64,000 nt of DNA from contig NZ_CP051651.1 in assembly GCF_012848175.1 (NCBI RefSeq), positions 2,790,001 to 2,854,000 of the forward strand, read 5' to 3'. This stretch comes from Xanthomonas campestris pv. badrii. Lineage in GTDB: Bacteria > Pseudomonadota > Gammaproteobacteria > Xanthomonadales > Xanthomonadaceae. This document shows, in pieces, positions 44,216-53,524 of the stretch. A program made the position numbers and the translations under genes. The notes beneath the pieces were generated by a model. That model saw only the letters and a program-made list of their open reading frames with translations. It made no database searches and was not told where the DNA came from. Position 1 is the first letter of the stretch; each line of letters begins with the position of its first letter.

Positions 44216-45551
44216 GCACGCGCTCCCACAGCGCCGCCGGGATACGGTGCTCGCCATCGATGGCCATCAACGGCTCCAGCTGCAGCGCCTGCGGATCCAG
44301 TTGCGGCTGGATCTGCCGGATGAAACGCGTCACCAGCGCGTCTTCCTTCCACTCCGCACGCGTTGCCAGCAACGCCATCGCAGCGCGCGATTCGCGGCCC
44401 TCGCCCACGCATTCGAACGGCTTGTGGTCCTGGAATTCCAGCAATGCGTCGTAGCCGCCGGCCTGCGCGGCATCGTCGAGCAGATTGCGCCCGAAGATTC
44501 CCACCAGTCGCGTCTTCGGCATGAAGGGGGCCAGCGCCAGGAAGACGAAGTGGCACTTCGGGCACACCCCGCACCAGCGGTGTACCGGGCGTTCACCCAT
44601 GATGTGGAAGTTGCGGTTGCAGCTGGAAAAATGCGCGTCGTAGTGGTCGGTCTTGGCGAACTGACGTGCCACCGCCAGCTCGGACAACGGTCGCAGCAAC
44701 GAGTAGTAGCGCAGATCGGCCGCCACGTGCCGCTGCACGTACTCGCCGAACGCCTGTTCGAAGGCCCAGCCCTTGGACCATTGGTGATTGACCTCGCCGG
44801 TACCCGGAATCTGGCTGCCGTAGCTGGCCGAGCGCTCGTTGGAAAACACCACCTGGTCCACGCCGGTCAGCAATGCCGACAGCACCAGGATGGCCGAATT
44901 CACCGCAGTCACCGGAATATGCCCGTTCCAGGCGCCCTGGCGATTGAGCTCGAACAGCTCCGGCGCCAGGACGCGGCCGACATTGAGCACCGGCAGGCCG
45001 GTGCGCTCGGCGCAGGCACGGATGAGCTGGGAGCCACCGATCCAGCTCACGGTCTGATCGACACCGGCCCGGCGCAGGGCCTCGATGCTGACCAGCGAAT
45101 CCTTGCCCCCGCCGATGGCGACCAACGCATGCTCGCGCAAGCCCAACGCAGGCGCTTGCTCAGCTGCCTGCGCAGCCACCGGAAAGTTGATCTTGCCGTG
45201 CAGGTTCAAGCCATTGCGGTAGGCAAACTCGCCCAGGCCATGCAGATAGACGCTTTCCACCAACGCGGCGGTGTCGGCATCGATGCTGTAGCTGTCGATG
45301 GCGATGGTCGGCGGCACTGCGGCCTTGTAGTAGCTCACGCCCGCGATCAGGTGCAGCAGCTGCACCGCCTGTTGCACGGCGGCGGCACGGGCGCTGTCCA
45401 ACACGAACGGTGCGCCTGGCACGGCGACGGTTTCCACCAGTTCCGGGCCCTGGTCGAAGGCATACACCAGCGTCGCCACGCCGGTCTGCGCGTCGAGCGC
45501 GCAGCGCACGAAACGGAATGTGGAGATCTGGTGTTTGTCGAAAGCGCTCAT
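44196..45551 (-). CDS. murL: UDP-N-acetylmuramoyl-L-alanyl-L-glutamate epimerase (MurL)
   Basis: 451 residues. The sequence has an ATP-pyrophosphatase-like loop, [18 protein letters not shown] (GGGKDS near 147-152), followed by conserved [20 protein letters not shown] and a Cys cluster WCGVCPKC (Cys327, Cys330, Cys333). This combination and the next-door MurD2 match MurL of Xanthomonas, which inverts the terminal glutamate of UDP-MurNAc-L-Ala-L-Glu to the D form and so replaces glutamate racemase. Overlaps the preceding membrane-protein gene by four bases. Confidence 0.92.
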   Translation of the reverse strand: MSAFDKHQISTFRFVRCALDAQTGVATLVYAFDQGPELVETVAVPGAPFVLDSARAAAVQQAVQLLHLIAGVSYYKAAVPPTIAIDSYSIDADTAALVESVYLHGLGEFAYRNGLNLHGKINFPVAAQAAEQAPALGLREHALVAIGGGKDSLVSIEALRRAGVDQTVSWIGGSQLIRACAERTGLPVLNVGRVLAPELFELNRQGAWNGHIPVTAVNSAILVLSALLTGVDQVVFSNERSASYGSQIPGTGEVNHQWSKGWAFEQAFGEYVQRHVAADLRYYSLLRPLSELAVARQFAKTDHYDAHFSSCNRNFHIMGERPVHRWCGVCPKCHFVFLALAPFMPKTRLVGIFGRNLLDDAAQAGGYDALLEFQDHKPFECVGEGRESRAAMALLATRAEWKEDALVTRFIRQIQPQLDPQALQLEPLMAIDGEHRIPAALWERVRANFAA

Positions 45552-46006
45552 GGACTACCTGCAGGAACGTGCAAACGACGCAGATAACGTCGGCACAGGA
45601 CATATTCAATCATGGAAAACGGCACCGCGGCCCACAGCAGCGGCAGGCAACCGATTGCGAACAACAGCAGCATGACCTGCGAGCCGATCACCTTCGCATC
45701 GCCGGTCACCGCCAGCGCCAGCACCAGGTACACCAGCAGCGCCGGCAGATAGCCGAGCCCGCTCAACAGCACCGTGCGCACTGCCATGCCGCCGGCCTGC
45801 CGTGCCGGGGCGCGCGCCTGGCGACGCTGCTGCCAGCGGCCAGAGCACCACGCGCCGGTGCCGGCGGCAAGCACTGCGGGCAGCACCCACTTCAGGCTGT
45901 CGGTCCAGGGCACGCGCAGGTCCACCATGTCGATGGCCGTGGACATCACCATCGACACAGCGCCGGCCAGCATGCTGAGCGCCACGAACTCAGCCAGCGG
46001 GCGCAT
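45548..46006 (-). CDS. small membrane protein in the lysAC-murL operon
   Basis: 152 residues from ATG 46006, which overlaps the lysAC stop by 17 bases; its own end overlaps murL by four. Four hydrophobic segments: about residues 6-25, 40-55, 75-100 and 108-130, with basic loops (GRWQQRRQARAPARQ). No family recognised. Tight coupling with peptidoglycan precursor genes suggests a role linked to that pathway, but this rests only on position. Confidence 0.7.
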   Translation of the reverse strand: MRPLAEFVALSMLAGAVSMVMSTAIDMVDLRVPWTDSLKWVLPAVLAAGTGAWCSGRWQQRRQARAPARQAGGMAVRTVLLSGLGYLPALLVYLVLALAVTGDAKVIGSQVMLLLFAIGCLPLLWAAVPFSMIEYVLCRRYLRRLHVPAGSP

Positions 46007-48599
46007 CGATGACCTCTTCGCGTGGCAACTCGCGCTGGTTGTAGGTGCTGGCCATCGAGTAGCCGTATGCACCGGCATCGGCCACCAGCATCACATCCTC
46101 CGGCGCGGTGCTGGCCGGCAGCCGGCGGCGCTTGCCGAACACGTCCGAGGATTCGCAGATCGGTCCGACGATATCGAAACTGCCATCGGCCGGCGCGTCG
46201 AGCCGGCTGAGATTCTCGATGTCGTGCCAGGCGTCGTACAGCGCCGGACGGATCAAGGTATTCATGCCGGCATCCAGCCCCACGCGCTGCACGCCGTCCT
46301 TTTCGATCACCTGGGTGACCTGCGCCAGCAGCACGCCGGCCTCGGCCACCAGATAGCGGCCCGGCTCGATCGCCAGGCGGTAGCCCGGGTGCACGGCCTT
46401 GACCTCGGCCAGGCCCTTGGCCCACATCTGAAGATCGAACGGCTCGTCCTCGGCACTGTAGGGAATCGGCAGGCCGCCACCGATGTCGATGGTCTCCACC
46501 GTGCCGATGCGGCGCGCGAAGCCGGCCAGTTCGTCGTACATCATCCGCCAGTGTTCGCCGGTCTCCACGCCGCTGCCCAGGTGCGCATGCACGCCGGTGA
46601 TGGTGACATCGAGCGTGCGCGCCGCCTCCACGAACTCGTCCACGCGCGTGGACGACAAGCCGAACTTGGACGCCTTGCCGCCGGTATTGACCTTCTCGTG
46701 GTGGCCATCGCCGTGGCCCAGGTCGATGCGCAACCACACGTTGCGGCCACGGAACACCTCCGGCCAGTTGCGCAGTGCCTCGACGTTGTCCACGGTGACG
46801 GTCACGCCCAGCGCAAAGGCGGCTTCGTATTCGGCCCTGGGCGCAAAGCTCGGAGTGAACAGCACCCGCCGCGGCGACAGCTCCGGCAGCGTCTGGAACA
46901 CCCGGCGCAGTTCACCGTGCGACACGCATTCCAGCCCGAAACCGGCCTGTTCCAGCGCCATCAGGATCGCCGGATGCGCATTGGCCTTGATCGCGTAATA
47001 GCGCTGATCCACCGCGGCAATCTGCGCCAGCGCGTGCGCACGCGCGCGCACCGTCGGCAGGTGATAGGCGTAGCGCGGCGTACCGGCCTGCGCCAGCGAC
47101 AGCAGATGCGCACGCTCGGCATGCCACCACGGCGTGGGCCGCGGACGCACCGCCCCGATGATCTCGCGCCAGCGCGGGCCGAACACCTCGCCTTCGCTGA
47201 CCGGCATTGCCCCACTGTCGATCAATTCCGCATGCAGGATCGGCAGCAGGCCATCGGCGTCGGCCTCATCGATGACGAAGGTCAGGTTCAAGTCGTTGGA
47301 CGACTGCGAAATCATGTGCACGCGCTCCTGCCCGAACGTGGCCCACACATCGGAGAGCTTGTGCAGCAGCGAGCGCATGCCGCGCCCGACCAGGGTGATC
47401 GCCGCGCAGGGAACAATGATCTTGACCTTGCAGATCTGCGACAGGTCCGCCGACAACGCCGCCAACACGTCGGTATTGACCAGGTTTTCCGACGGATCCA
47501 GCGACACGGTGACATTGGTCTCGGCCGAACCGATCAGGTCCACCGACAGGCCGTGCTTCTTGAACAGCGCGAACACATCGGCCAGGAAGCCCACCTGCTG
47601 CCACATGCCGATGCCTTCCATCGACACCAGGACGATACCGTTGCGACGGCTGATCGCCTTCACGCCCAGCACCGGCTCGGCATTGCCGTCGATGCTGGTG
47701 CCGGGCAGATCGGGGCGTTCGGTATCCAGGATCGCCATCGGCACGCCGGAATCGCGGCAGGGCTTGATCGAGCGCGGATGCAGCACCTTGGCGCCGGTGG
47801 TGGCGATTTCCTGCGCTTCGTAATAGTCCAGCCGGGTCAGCAGGCGCGCGTCGGGCACTTCCTTCGGGTTGGCGCTGAACATGCCGGGCACGTCGGTCCA
47901 GATTTCGACCCGGCTGGCACCGAGCAGCGCGCCGAAGTACGCCGCCGAGGTGTCCGAACCACCACGGCCCAGGATTGCGGTACCGCCATCGGCGTGCCGC
48001 GAAATGAAGCCCTGGGTGATCAACAAACGCGTGGGCTGCGCATCGAATCGCGCGCGCCAGTCCGCATCCGATTGCCATTGGCACGACACCGACAGGCGCT
48101 TGGACCATTCGCTCTGGTTGGGCTGCGGCGGCAGCGCCGACAACCACTGCCGCGCGTCCAGCCAGCCCATGTCCAGGCCGTTGGCATGCAGATACGCCGC
48201 ACCGATGGTGGAAGACAGCAATTCGCCCTGCCCCAGCACCTCGGCCTGCCAATCGAGCGTGCGCGTTGCGGCGCGCGCATCGGCAAGCAAGGCATGCAAC
48301 GCGGCCAGCCGCTCGCCCAGCACCGTCTGTGCATCGAGCTCGAGCTCGGCAACGAACTCGCGATGACGCTGCTCCAGCGCGGCCACGCGCTGCGCGCTGT
48401 CGGCAGCGCCATCGGCAATGGCCGTGAGCTCGTTGGTCACGCCCGACAATGCAGACACCACCACCAGCACGCGGCCGCCGGTGTCGTTCGCCCGTTTGCC
48501 CGCCAGTTTTCCAATCGTGTCCCAGCGATGACGACGCGACACCGAAGTGCCGCCGAACTTGAGGACGATCCAACGATCGGTAGAGTGGGGAGCTGACAT
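45990..48599 (-). CDS. lysAC: bifunctional aspartate kinase / diaminopimelate decarboxylase (fusion)
   Basis: 869 residues. N-terminal half (about 1-460) is aspartate kinase: WIVLKFGGTSVSRRHRW, TAILGRGGSDTSAAYFGALL, EIWTDVPGMFSANP and two ACT regulatory repeats (about 300-450). From about 490 a complete diaminopimelate decarboxylase follows: PRYAYHLPTVRARA, the PLP lysine in QRYYAIKANAHPAIL, ITGVHAHLGSG, DIGGGLPIPYS and ICESSDVFGKRR. The enzyme therefore carries the first and last steps of lysine synthesis on one chain, allowing feedback control. First gene of the operon with the membrane protein, murL and murD2. The promoter should lie upstream of 48599. Confidence 0.96.
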   Translation of the reverse strand: MSAPHSTDRWIVLKFGGTSVSRRHRWDTIGKLAGKRANDTGGRVLVVVSALSGVTNELTAIADGAADSAQRVAALEQRHREFVAELELDAQTVLGERLAALHALLADARAATRTLDWQAEVLGQGELLSSTIGAAYLHANGLDMGWLDARQWLSALPPQPNQSEWSKRLSVSCQWQSDADWRARFDAQPTRLLITQGFISRHADGGTAILGRGGSDTSAAYFGALLGASRVEIWTDVPGMFSANPKEVPDARLLTRLDYYEAQEIATTGAKVLHPRSIKPCRDSGVPMAILDTERPDLPGTSIDGNAEPVLGVKAISRRNGIVLVSMEGIGMWQQVGFLADVFALFKKHGLSVDLIGSAETNVTVSLDPSENLVNTDVLAALSADLSQICKVKIIVPCAAITLVGRGMRSLLHKLSDVWATFGQERVHMISQSSNDLNLTFVIDEADADGLLPILHAELIDSGAMPVSEGEVFGPRWREIIGAVRPRPTPWWHAERAHLLSLAQAGTPRYAYHLPTVRARAHALAQIAAVDQRYYAIKANAHPAILMALEQAGFGLECVSHGELRRVFQTLPELSPRRVLFTPSFAPRAEYEAAFALGVTVTVDNVEALRNWPEVFRGRNVWLRIDLGHGDGHHEKVNTGGKASKFGLSSTRVDEFVEAARTLDVTITGVHAHLGSGVETGEHWRMMYDELAGFARRIGTVETIDIGGGLPIPYSAEDEPFDLQMWAKGLAEVKAVHPGYRLAIEPGRYLVAEAGVLLAQVTQVIEKDGVQRVGLDAGMNTLIRPALYDAWHDIENLSRLDAPADGSFDIVGPICESSDVFGKRRRLPASTAPEDVMLVADAGAYGYSMASTYNQRELPREEVIDAPAG

Positions 48600-48781
48600 G
48601 GAGTAGGCGTTTGAGATTGGGGGGGGAAAGCCGGTATGCCGGGCAGAACCCCCGATTCTACTGCCAATATCTCTCTCATGACCCCGCCAGCGGTCGCAGT
48701 CGCACAGCCTGGCTCCACCACGCCGAGACGGTTCGCGCTGCAACCATCGGCATCCGCATCCGCCATCGAGATCGCACCCGC

Positions 48782-49660
48782 ATGAGCAAACATCGCTATC
48801 TGCAACTGGATGTCTTCGCCAGCCGCACCGGCAGCGGCAACCCGCTGGGCGTGGTGTTCGACGCGGCTGCCTTGTCGAGCGAACAGATGCAGCAGATCGC
48901 CGCATGGCTGAACCTGTCGGAGACGATCTTTTTCCTGCCGGTCAGCGTGCCGGACGCCGACTACCACATCCGCATCTTCACCCCGCGCGCGGAACTGCCG
49001 TTCGCCGGCCACCCCAGCGTGGGTGCGGCGTGGGCCGCGGCCACCCACGGGCTGACCGGCTTCAAGGCCGACGGCCGCCTGCGCCAGCAGTGCGCGGCCG
49101 GCGTGCTGCCGGTGGAGGTCTTCGACCGACACGGCGCCCTGCAGGTCCGGCTGCGCGCACCGCGTGCGCGCGTGGTGGCGGCCGGCGACAGCCACGCAGC
49201 GGCAGTGCACGCCGCCTGCGCCGGGTTGCGCACGGCCCCGCATCCGGCAGCGCTGTGGAACAACGGCCCCACTTGGTGGCTGCTGGAACTGGCCGATGCC
49301 GATGCGGTGCGGCAGGCCGTGCCCGATCTCGCCGCGATCACCCGCCTGACCCAGGCCAGCGCGGCCACCGGCTTGGCCATCTACGCGCCCGTCGATGGCG
49401 GCATCGAAGACCTGGTCGTGCGCGCGTTCTGCCCCGGCGATGGCATCCCGGAAGATCCGGTTACCGGCAGCGCCAATGCGTGCATCGCCTCACGCCTGCA
49501 CGGCGAGGGACGCCTGCCGGGCGAGGGCTCGCGCTATGTCGCCAGCCAGGGCCGTGAGGTCGGCCGCGACGGACGCATCCAGGTGGAACTGGACGATCAG
49601 GGCGAGGTTTGGATCGGCGGAACGACGCTGCAGGTGATCGACGGCCGCATCGATTGGTAA
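48782..49660 (+). CDS. PhzF family isomerase-like protein (first of tandem pair)
   Basis: 292 residues. Typical PhzF start YLQLDVFASRTGSGNPLGVV with the N-terminal acidic residue, then LSETIFFLPVS, RIFTPRAELPFAGHPSVGAA and EDPVTGSANACIASRL. The family comprises isomerases and epimerases (phenazine PhzF, diaminopimelate epimerase fold). Substrate not known. The next gene, 31 bases away, is a paralogue about as long, so this is a local duplication and probably one operon. Confidence 0.92.
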   Translation: MSKHRYLQLDVFASRTGSGNPLGVVFDAAALSSEQMQQIAAWLNLSETIFFLPVSVPDADYHIRIFTPRAELPFAGHPSVGAAWAAATHGLTGFKADGRLRQQCAAGVLPVEVFDRHGALQVRLRAPRARVVAAGDSHAAAVHAACAGLRTAPHPAALWNNGPTWWLLELADADAVRQAVPDLAAITRLTQASAATGLAIYAPVDGGIEDLVVRAFCPGDGIPEDPVTGSANACIASRLHGEGRLPGEGSRYVASQGREVGRDGRIQVELDDQGEVWIGGTTLQVIDGRIDW

Positions 49661-49691
49661 GCTGCCGCGCCCTGCCCGCGGATCGCCCCTG

Positions 49692-50573
49692 ATGACCACC
49701 CGCCGTTTCCTGCAACTGGATGTGTTCTCCGCCCGCCCCGGCAGCGGCAACCCGCTGGCAGTGGTGCTGGATGCGCAGGGACTGGACGATGCCGCCATGC
49801 AGGCCATTGCGCGCTGGACCAAGCTGCCGGAGACCACCTTCGTGTTCCCTGCGGCCGATGCACACAGCAGTTACCGGTTGCGCATGTTCTCCCCGCAAAA
49901 AGAGGTCCCGTTCGCCGGTCACCCCAGCGTGGGCACGGCGCATGCGGTGCTCGACGCCGGGCTGGCCGCGCCCGACGACGGCCTGCTGGTGCAGGACGGC
50001 ATCGCCGGGCAGTTGCCGCTGCGGGTGGAGCAGATCGATGGCCACCGCAGCATCGCCATCCGCACGCCCCGCGCCCGCGTTGCCGAACAGGTCACTGCCG
50101 ACGACCCGCGCCTGCACGCTGCGCTGCATGGCTGGCCGCTCGGCAGCCTGCCACCCGCGCTGATGGACGGTGGCCGCACCTGGTGGGTAGTTGAACTGGC
50201 CAGCGAAACCGCCTTGCGCAGCCTGCAACCGGACTGGGACGCGATTGCCGCGCTGGCCGAATCCACCGGCAGCATGGGCGTGTTCGCCTATGCGCGCGCC
50301 GCGACCGCAGGCAGCTACGACCTGGCCGTGCGCGCGTTCGTCGGTAACGGACGGCGCTTCGAGGACGCCGCCTCCGGCGCGGCCAATGCCGTGCTGGCCG
50401 CATGGCTGGACAGCCGCCATGCGCTGCCTGGCAGTGGCCGCCGCTATGTGGTCAGCCAGGGCCGCGAAATCGGTTTCGATGCCTTGCTGGAGCTGCGCAT
50501 CGACAGCAACGGCGACGTGTGGTCCGGCGGCCAGGTGCAGACGGTGATTCGCGGGACCTTGGACTGGCGTTGA
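49692..50573 (+). CDS. PhzF family isomerase-like protein (second of tandem pair)
   Basis: 293 residues, beginning FLQLDVFSARPGSGNPLAVVL, with LPETTFVFPAADAHS, RMFSPQKEVPFAGHPSVGTA and a C-terminal motif that differs from the first copy (RRFEDAASGAANAVLAAWL instead of PEDPVTGSANACIASRL). The change of this loop suggests different substrates for the two copies. A rho-independent terminator follows the gene. Confidence 0.92.
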   Translation: MTTRRFLQLDVFSARPGSGNPLAVVLDAQGLDDAAMQAIARWTKLPETTFVFPAADAHSSYRLRMFSPQKEVPFAGHPSVGTAHAVLDAGLAAPDDGLLVQDGIAGQLPLRVEQIDGHRSIAIRTPRARVAEQVTADDPRLHAALHGWPLGSLPPALMDGGRTWWVVELASETALRSLQPDWDAIAALAESTGSMGVFAYARAATAGSYDLAVRAFVGNGRRFEDAASGAANAVLAAWLDSRHALPGSGRRYVVSQGREIGFDALLELRIDSNGDVWSGGQVQTVIRGTLDWR

Positions 50574-50600
50574 GCTGTGGGCTGCAGGGCTCCCGACACA

Positions 50601-50634
50601 AAAAACGCTGCGGTCTCCCGCAGCGTTTTTTTTC
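50601..50634. terminator. bidirectional rho-independent terminator
   Basis: AAAAA, then stem ACGCTGCGG / CCGCAGCGT with a TCTC-like loop, then a run of eight T. It lies between convergent genes, and the A-run on one side and T-run on the other mean it can work in both directions. Confidence 0.9.
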
Positions 50635-50655
50635 AAACAGCCCAGACCCAGTCGA

Positions 50656-51255
50656 TCAGTCGGGGCGTACGTCCACACGCACGCGGATCCGGTCGCCCGG
50701 GTTGTAATCGCTACGCGTGTGATACGTGCGGCCACCGTATTCGTAAGTCACGTCGTAGCCGTCAACGCGTTCGCGCGTGGTGCGGTAGGACACCGGCTCG
50801 CAGACGCTGACGTTGCCGCGATAGGTGCGGTTGTTGGCCTCGTAGATCGAGCGGCCCGCGGCCACGCCGGCCATGGTGCCGACAGCGGTACCCACCAGCC
50901 GGCCATTGCCGCCACCGACCTGGCTGCCCAGCACCGCGCCGGCGATACCGCCGATCACGCTCGCCACGCCGCGACCGGAATTGGGCGAGGCATAGCCCCC
51001 CTCATTGCGATAGTAGCCATCATTGCTGGTGTAGTAGCCATCGGACGGCCGGTTGTAGCAGCGCTCACTGCTGCGTTCGTTGTAGGAGTCCGACACGATG
51101 ATCGGATCCACGCGCACCACCCGCGCGTATTCGTAACGACCGTCCTCGTAGCCGCCGCGATAGGTGTCGCGGTAGCCGCTGTCGTAGCGCTGCGCCGTTG
51201 CGTTGCCCGCTACGGCCAGACCCATTACCAGAGCACCAAGCACAAGAGTTTTCAT
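50656..51255 (-). CDS. exported glycine-zipper 2TM-domain protein
   Basis: 199 residues with signal peptide (MKTLVLGALVMGLAVAGNAT, cut after ATA). A Tyr/Arg/Asp-rich N-terminal part is followed by a glycine zipper VASVIGGIAGAVLGSQVGGG, TAVGTMAGVAAGRSI, typical of the 17 kDa surface antigen/SlyB-like family. The C-terminus repeats Tyr/Arg-rich beta segments. Probably associated with the outer membrane or periplasmic face; function unknown. Confidence 0.85.
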   Translation of the reverse strand: MKTLVLGALVMGLAVAGNATAQRYDSGYRDTYRGGYEDGRYEYARVVRVDPIIVSDSYNERSSERCYNRPSDGYYTSNDGYYRNEGGYASPNSGRGVASVIGGIAGAVLGSQVGGGNGRLVGTAVGTMAGVAAGRSIYEANNRTYRGNVSVCEPVSYRTTRERVDGYDVTYEYGGRTYHTRSDYNPGDRIRVRVDVRPD

Positions 51256-51406
51256 TGCGGCAGCTTCACAGGGAGGACACGCTGCCGATGCTCGGCTCGC
51301 GGCAGTGAAACCGCCCTGAACCGAGCTGGCCCTGCAAAGCCCTATTCAGGTTTCCGCCAGCTGCATGGCGCCGGCGCGCGCGCCAGCGCCATGCACGCGT
51401 AGGGCA

Positions 51407-51841
51407 TCAGTTGGAGAACTCGGTCTCCAGACTGATCGGCACTGCGCTCAATGCCTTGGACACCGGGCAATTTTTCTTGGCGGTATCGGCCAGCTCCCGA
51501 AACCTGGCTTCATCGATGCCGGGCACCACGGCGGTGAGCTTGAGGCGGATCTGCGACAGCTGCGGGCCGCCTTCCATCGATAGATCCACGTCCGCGCGCG
51601 TGTCCAGCGAGGACGGCGGGAAGCCCGCTTCGCTCAGCTGCGCCGACAGCGCCATGGTGAAGCAACCCGCGTGCGCAGCGGCAATGAGCTCTTCCGGATT
51701 GGTGCCCTTCTCATCGCCGAAGCGGCTGCTGAAGGCGTAGCGGGTGTTGTCCATCAAGCCGCTCTGCGGCGTGCTGAGCTGACCCTTGCCGGTCTTGAGG
51801 TCGCCTTCCCAGTGTGCGGTGGCGTGACGTGAAATACCCAT
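51407..51841 (-). CDS. osmC: OsmC family organic hydroperoxide peroxidase
   Basis: 144 residues with AGGAGATCGCA before the ATG. The family start ATAHWEGDLKTGKGQLSTPQ, redox cysteine segments AAAHAGCFTMALSAQL and KKNCPVSKALS, and the typical length identify OsmC. It detoxifies organic peroxides using dithiol donors. It differs from the paralogue at 4932-5363. Confidence 0.94.
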   Translation of the reverse strand: MGISRHATAHWEGDLKTGKGQLSTPQSGLMDNTRYAFSSRFGDEKGTNPEELIAAAHAGCFTMALSAQLSEAGFPPSSLDTRADVDLSMEGGPQLSQIRLKLTAVVPGIDEARFRELADTAKKNCPVSKALSAVPISLETEFSN

Positions 51842-51902
51842 TGCGATCTCCTGCGATGAAAGGGACCTCACGATAGGGGAGCGGGTGTTACGTGGTGGTG
51901 CT

Positions 51903-51940
51903 GGGATTCGGGAATCGGGATTCGGGAATCGTAAGAGCGG
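51903..51940. repeat. GGGATTC/GGGAATC heptad repeats (locus 2)
   Basis: Four units alternating GGGATTC and GGGAATC, ending in GTAAGAGCGG, the same tail found at the 41707 locus (GTAAAAGCGG). Only one arm is present here, in the spacer upstream of osmC and after the end of pyrB. Confidence 0.65.
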
Positions 51941-52095
51941 ATCGCGGGGCGCGGCCGGTGGGAAGCGGCGGTGTCTTCCGCTCACAGGACTTTGCATCGG
52001 GCGCGACCACGCAGCAGAGCGTGAGTGCATCCAGCGAAGCTGTTCGCACCTTCGCAATCGAAGATCACACATCGGAAGCGGCCGCGTTGGGGCTG

Positions 52096-53043
52096 TTAGC
52101 CGAGCAGGGTTTCCAGCACGGCCATGCGCACCGCCACGCCGTTGGCAACCTGGCGCAATACGCACGATTGCGCGCCATCGGCGACTTCGTCGGTGATTTC
52201 CACGCCGCGATTGATCGGGCCCGGATGCAGCACCGCCGCATCGCGGCCGGCGCGCGCCAGGCGTTCGCGGGTGAGGCCGTAGTCGCTGTGGTACTGCTCC
52301 AGCGAGGGCACCAGGCCTTCTTCCATGCGCTCGCGCTGCAGGCGCAGCATCATCAGCGCATCGGCGCCTTCAAGCATCGCATCGAAGTCCTGGCCGACCA
52401 CGCAACCGTCCAGCATGTCGTCATCGGGCAGCAGGCTGGCCGGGCCGCAGACGCGGATCTCGCCAGCGCCCAGCGTGCGCAAGGCATGCAGGTCCGAGCG
52501 CGCCACGCGCGAGTGCTTCACGTCGCCCACGATGACGACCTTGAGCCTGGAAAAATCAGTGCCCTTGGCCTGGCGCAGGGTGAGCATGTCGAGCAGGCCC
52601 TGGGTGGGATGCGCACTACGCCCGTCGCCTGCATTGATCAGCGCGGTGCCCTCGCCCGCAGCTGCGGCCAGCGCTTCCACCGCGCCGTCGTCGGGATGGC
52701 GCACCACGAAGCCGCGCACGCCCATCGCTTCGAGATTCTTCAAGGTGTCGCGTGCGGTTTCGCCCTTGCGGGTGGACGAGGTGGATGCATCGAAATTGAG
52801 CACGTCCGCGCCCAGCCGCTGCGCCGCCAGATGGAAGGAGCTGCGCGTGCGCGTGGAGGGTTCGAAGAACAGCGTGCACACCGCGGTGCCGGCCAGCACG
52901 CTGCGCTTGCCGACGCGACCCACCGCGGCATCGCGGATCTGGCCGGCGCGGTCGAGCAGTTGCAGCAGCGTGGCGCGCGGCAATCCTTCCAGGGTGAGCA
53001 GGTGACGCAAACGTCCATTCGAATCGAGTTGCATGGCAGTCAT
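52096..53043 (-). CDS. pyrB: aspartate carbamoyltransferase catalytic subunit
   Basis: 315 residues. Substrate-binding motifs: CTLFFEPSTRTRSSFHLAA (carbamoyl phosphate), STSSTRKGETARDTLKNL, and VLHPGPINRGVEI. It condenses carbamoyl phosphate with aspartate in pyrimidine synthesis. Third gene of the operon yqgE-ruvX-pyrB; the gap from ruvX is 13 bases. No regulatory subunit is seen in this window. Confidence 0.97.
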   Translation of the reverse strand: MTAMQLDSNGRLRHLLTLEGLPRATLLQLLDRAGQIRDAAVGRVGKRSVLAGTAVCTLFFEPSTRTRSSFHLAAQRLGADVLNFDASTSSTRKGETARDTLKNLEAMGVRGFVVRHPDDGAVEALAAAAGEGTALINAGDGRSAHPTQGLLDMLTLRQAKGTDFSRLKVVIVGDVKHSRVARSDLHALRTLGAGEIRVCGPASLLPDDDMLDGCVVGQDFDAMLEGADALMMLRLQRERMEEGLVPSLEQYHSDYGLTRERLARAGRDAAVLHPGPINRGVEITDEVADGAQSCVLRQVANGVAVRMAVLETLLG

Positions 53044-53056
53044 CGCAGGTCAGGAA

Positions 53057-53524
53057 TCAGGGAAGAAGAGTGGCCTGGTCGGGCGCGGCCAACCAGCGTT
53101 CGACGATCACGGCCGCAGCCATCGCATCCAGTGCCTCGGCATCGCGGCGACGCTTGCGCCCATCGGCACGCTCGCGCGCGAAACGCTGCGCGGCCTCGAC
53201 CGAACTGGAGCGCTCATCGATCAACACCACCGGCAGCGCATAGCGCTCGCGTAGCTGGCGGGCGAATGCATGGGCACGCTTGCGCGCAGGCTGGTCCTTG
53301 TCGTCCAGGGTGAGCGGATCGCCGACCACCAGGCCGTCGGGACGCCACTGCTTGTGCACGCGATCCAATGCCACCCAGTCCGGGCCGCCGGCATGCACGT
53401 TGATCACCGCCACCGCGCGGGCGCCTGCACCCAACGCGGTGCCGACCGCCACGCCGATCCGGCGCGACCCCACGTCGAAGCCCAGCACCGTGCCATCGGG
53501 GCGGATGGTGCCCGCCTCAGGCAT
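53057..53524 (-). CDS. ruvX: RuvX/YqgF family Holliday junction resolvase-like nuclease
   Basis: 155 residues. RNase H-like fold with [20 protein letters not shown] at the N-terminus, [11 protein letters not shown], and [12 protein letters not shown], plus a final acidic [17 protein letters not shown]. Members process 16S rRNA ends and/or resolve DNA junctions. The start overlaps the end of yqgE by eight bases, a widespread conserved pairing. Confidence 0.95.
   Translation of the reverse strand: MPEAGTIRPDGTVLGFDVGSRRIGVAVGTALGAGARAVAVINVHAGGPDWVALDRVHKQWRPDGLVVGDPLTLDDKDQPARKRAHAFARQLRERYALPVVLIDERSSSVEAAQRFARERADGRKRRRDAEALDAMAAAVIVERWLAAPDQATLLP

Noticed and set aside
45774..48596. A 940-residue open frame on the plus strand over lysAC
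   Set aside because: Antisense to the clear aspartate kinase/DAP decarboxylase fusion; composition dominated by His/Gln/Arg/Gly without motifs.
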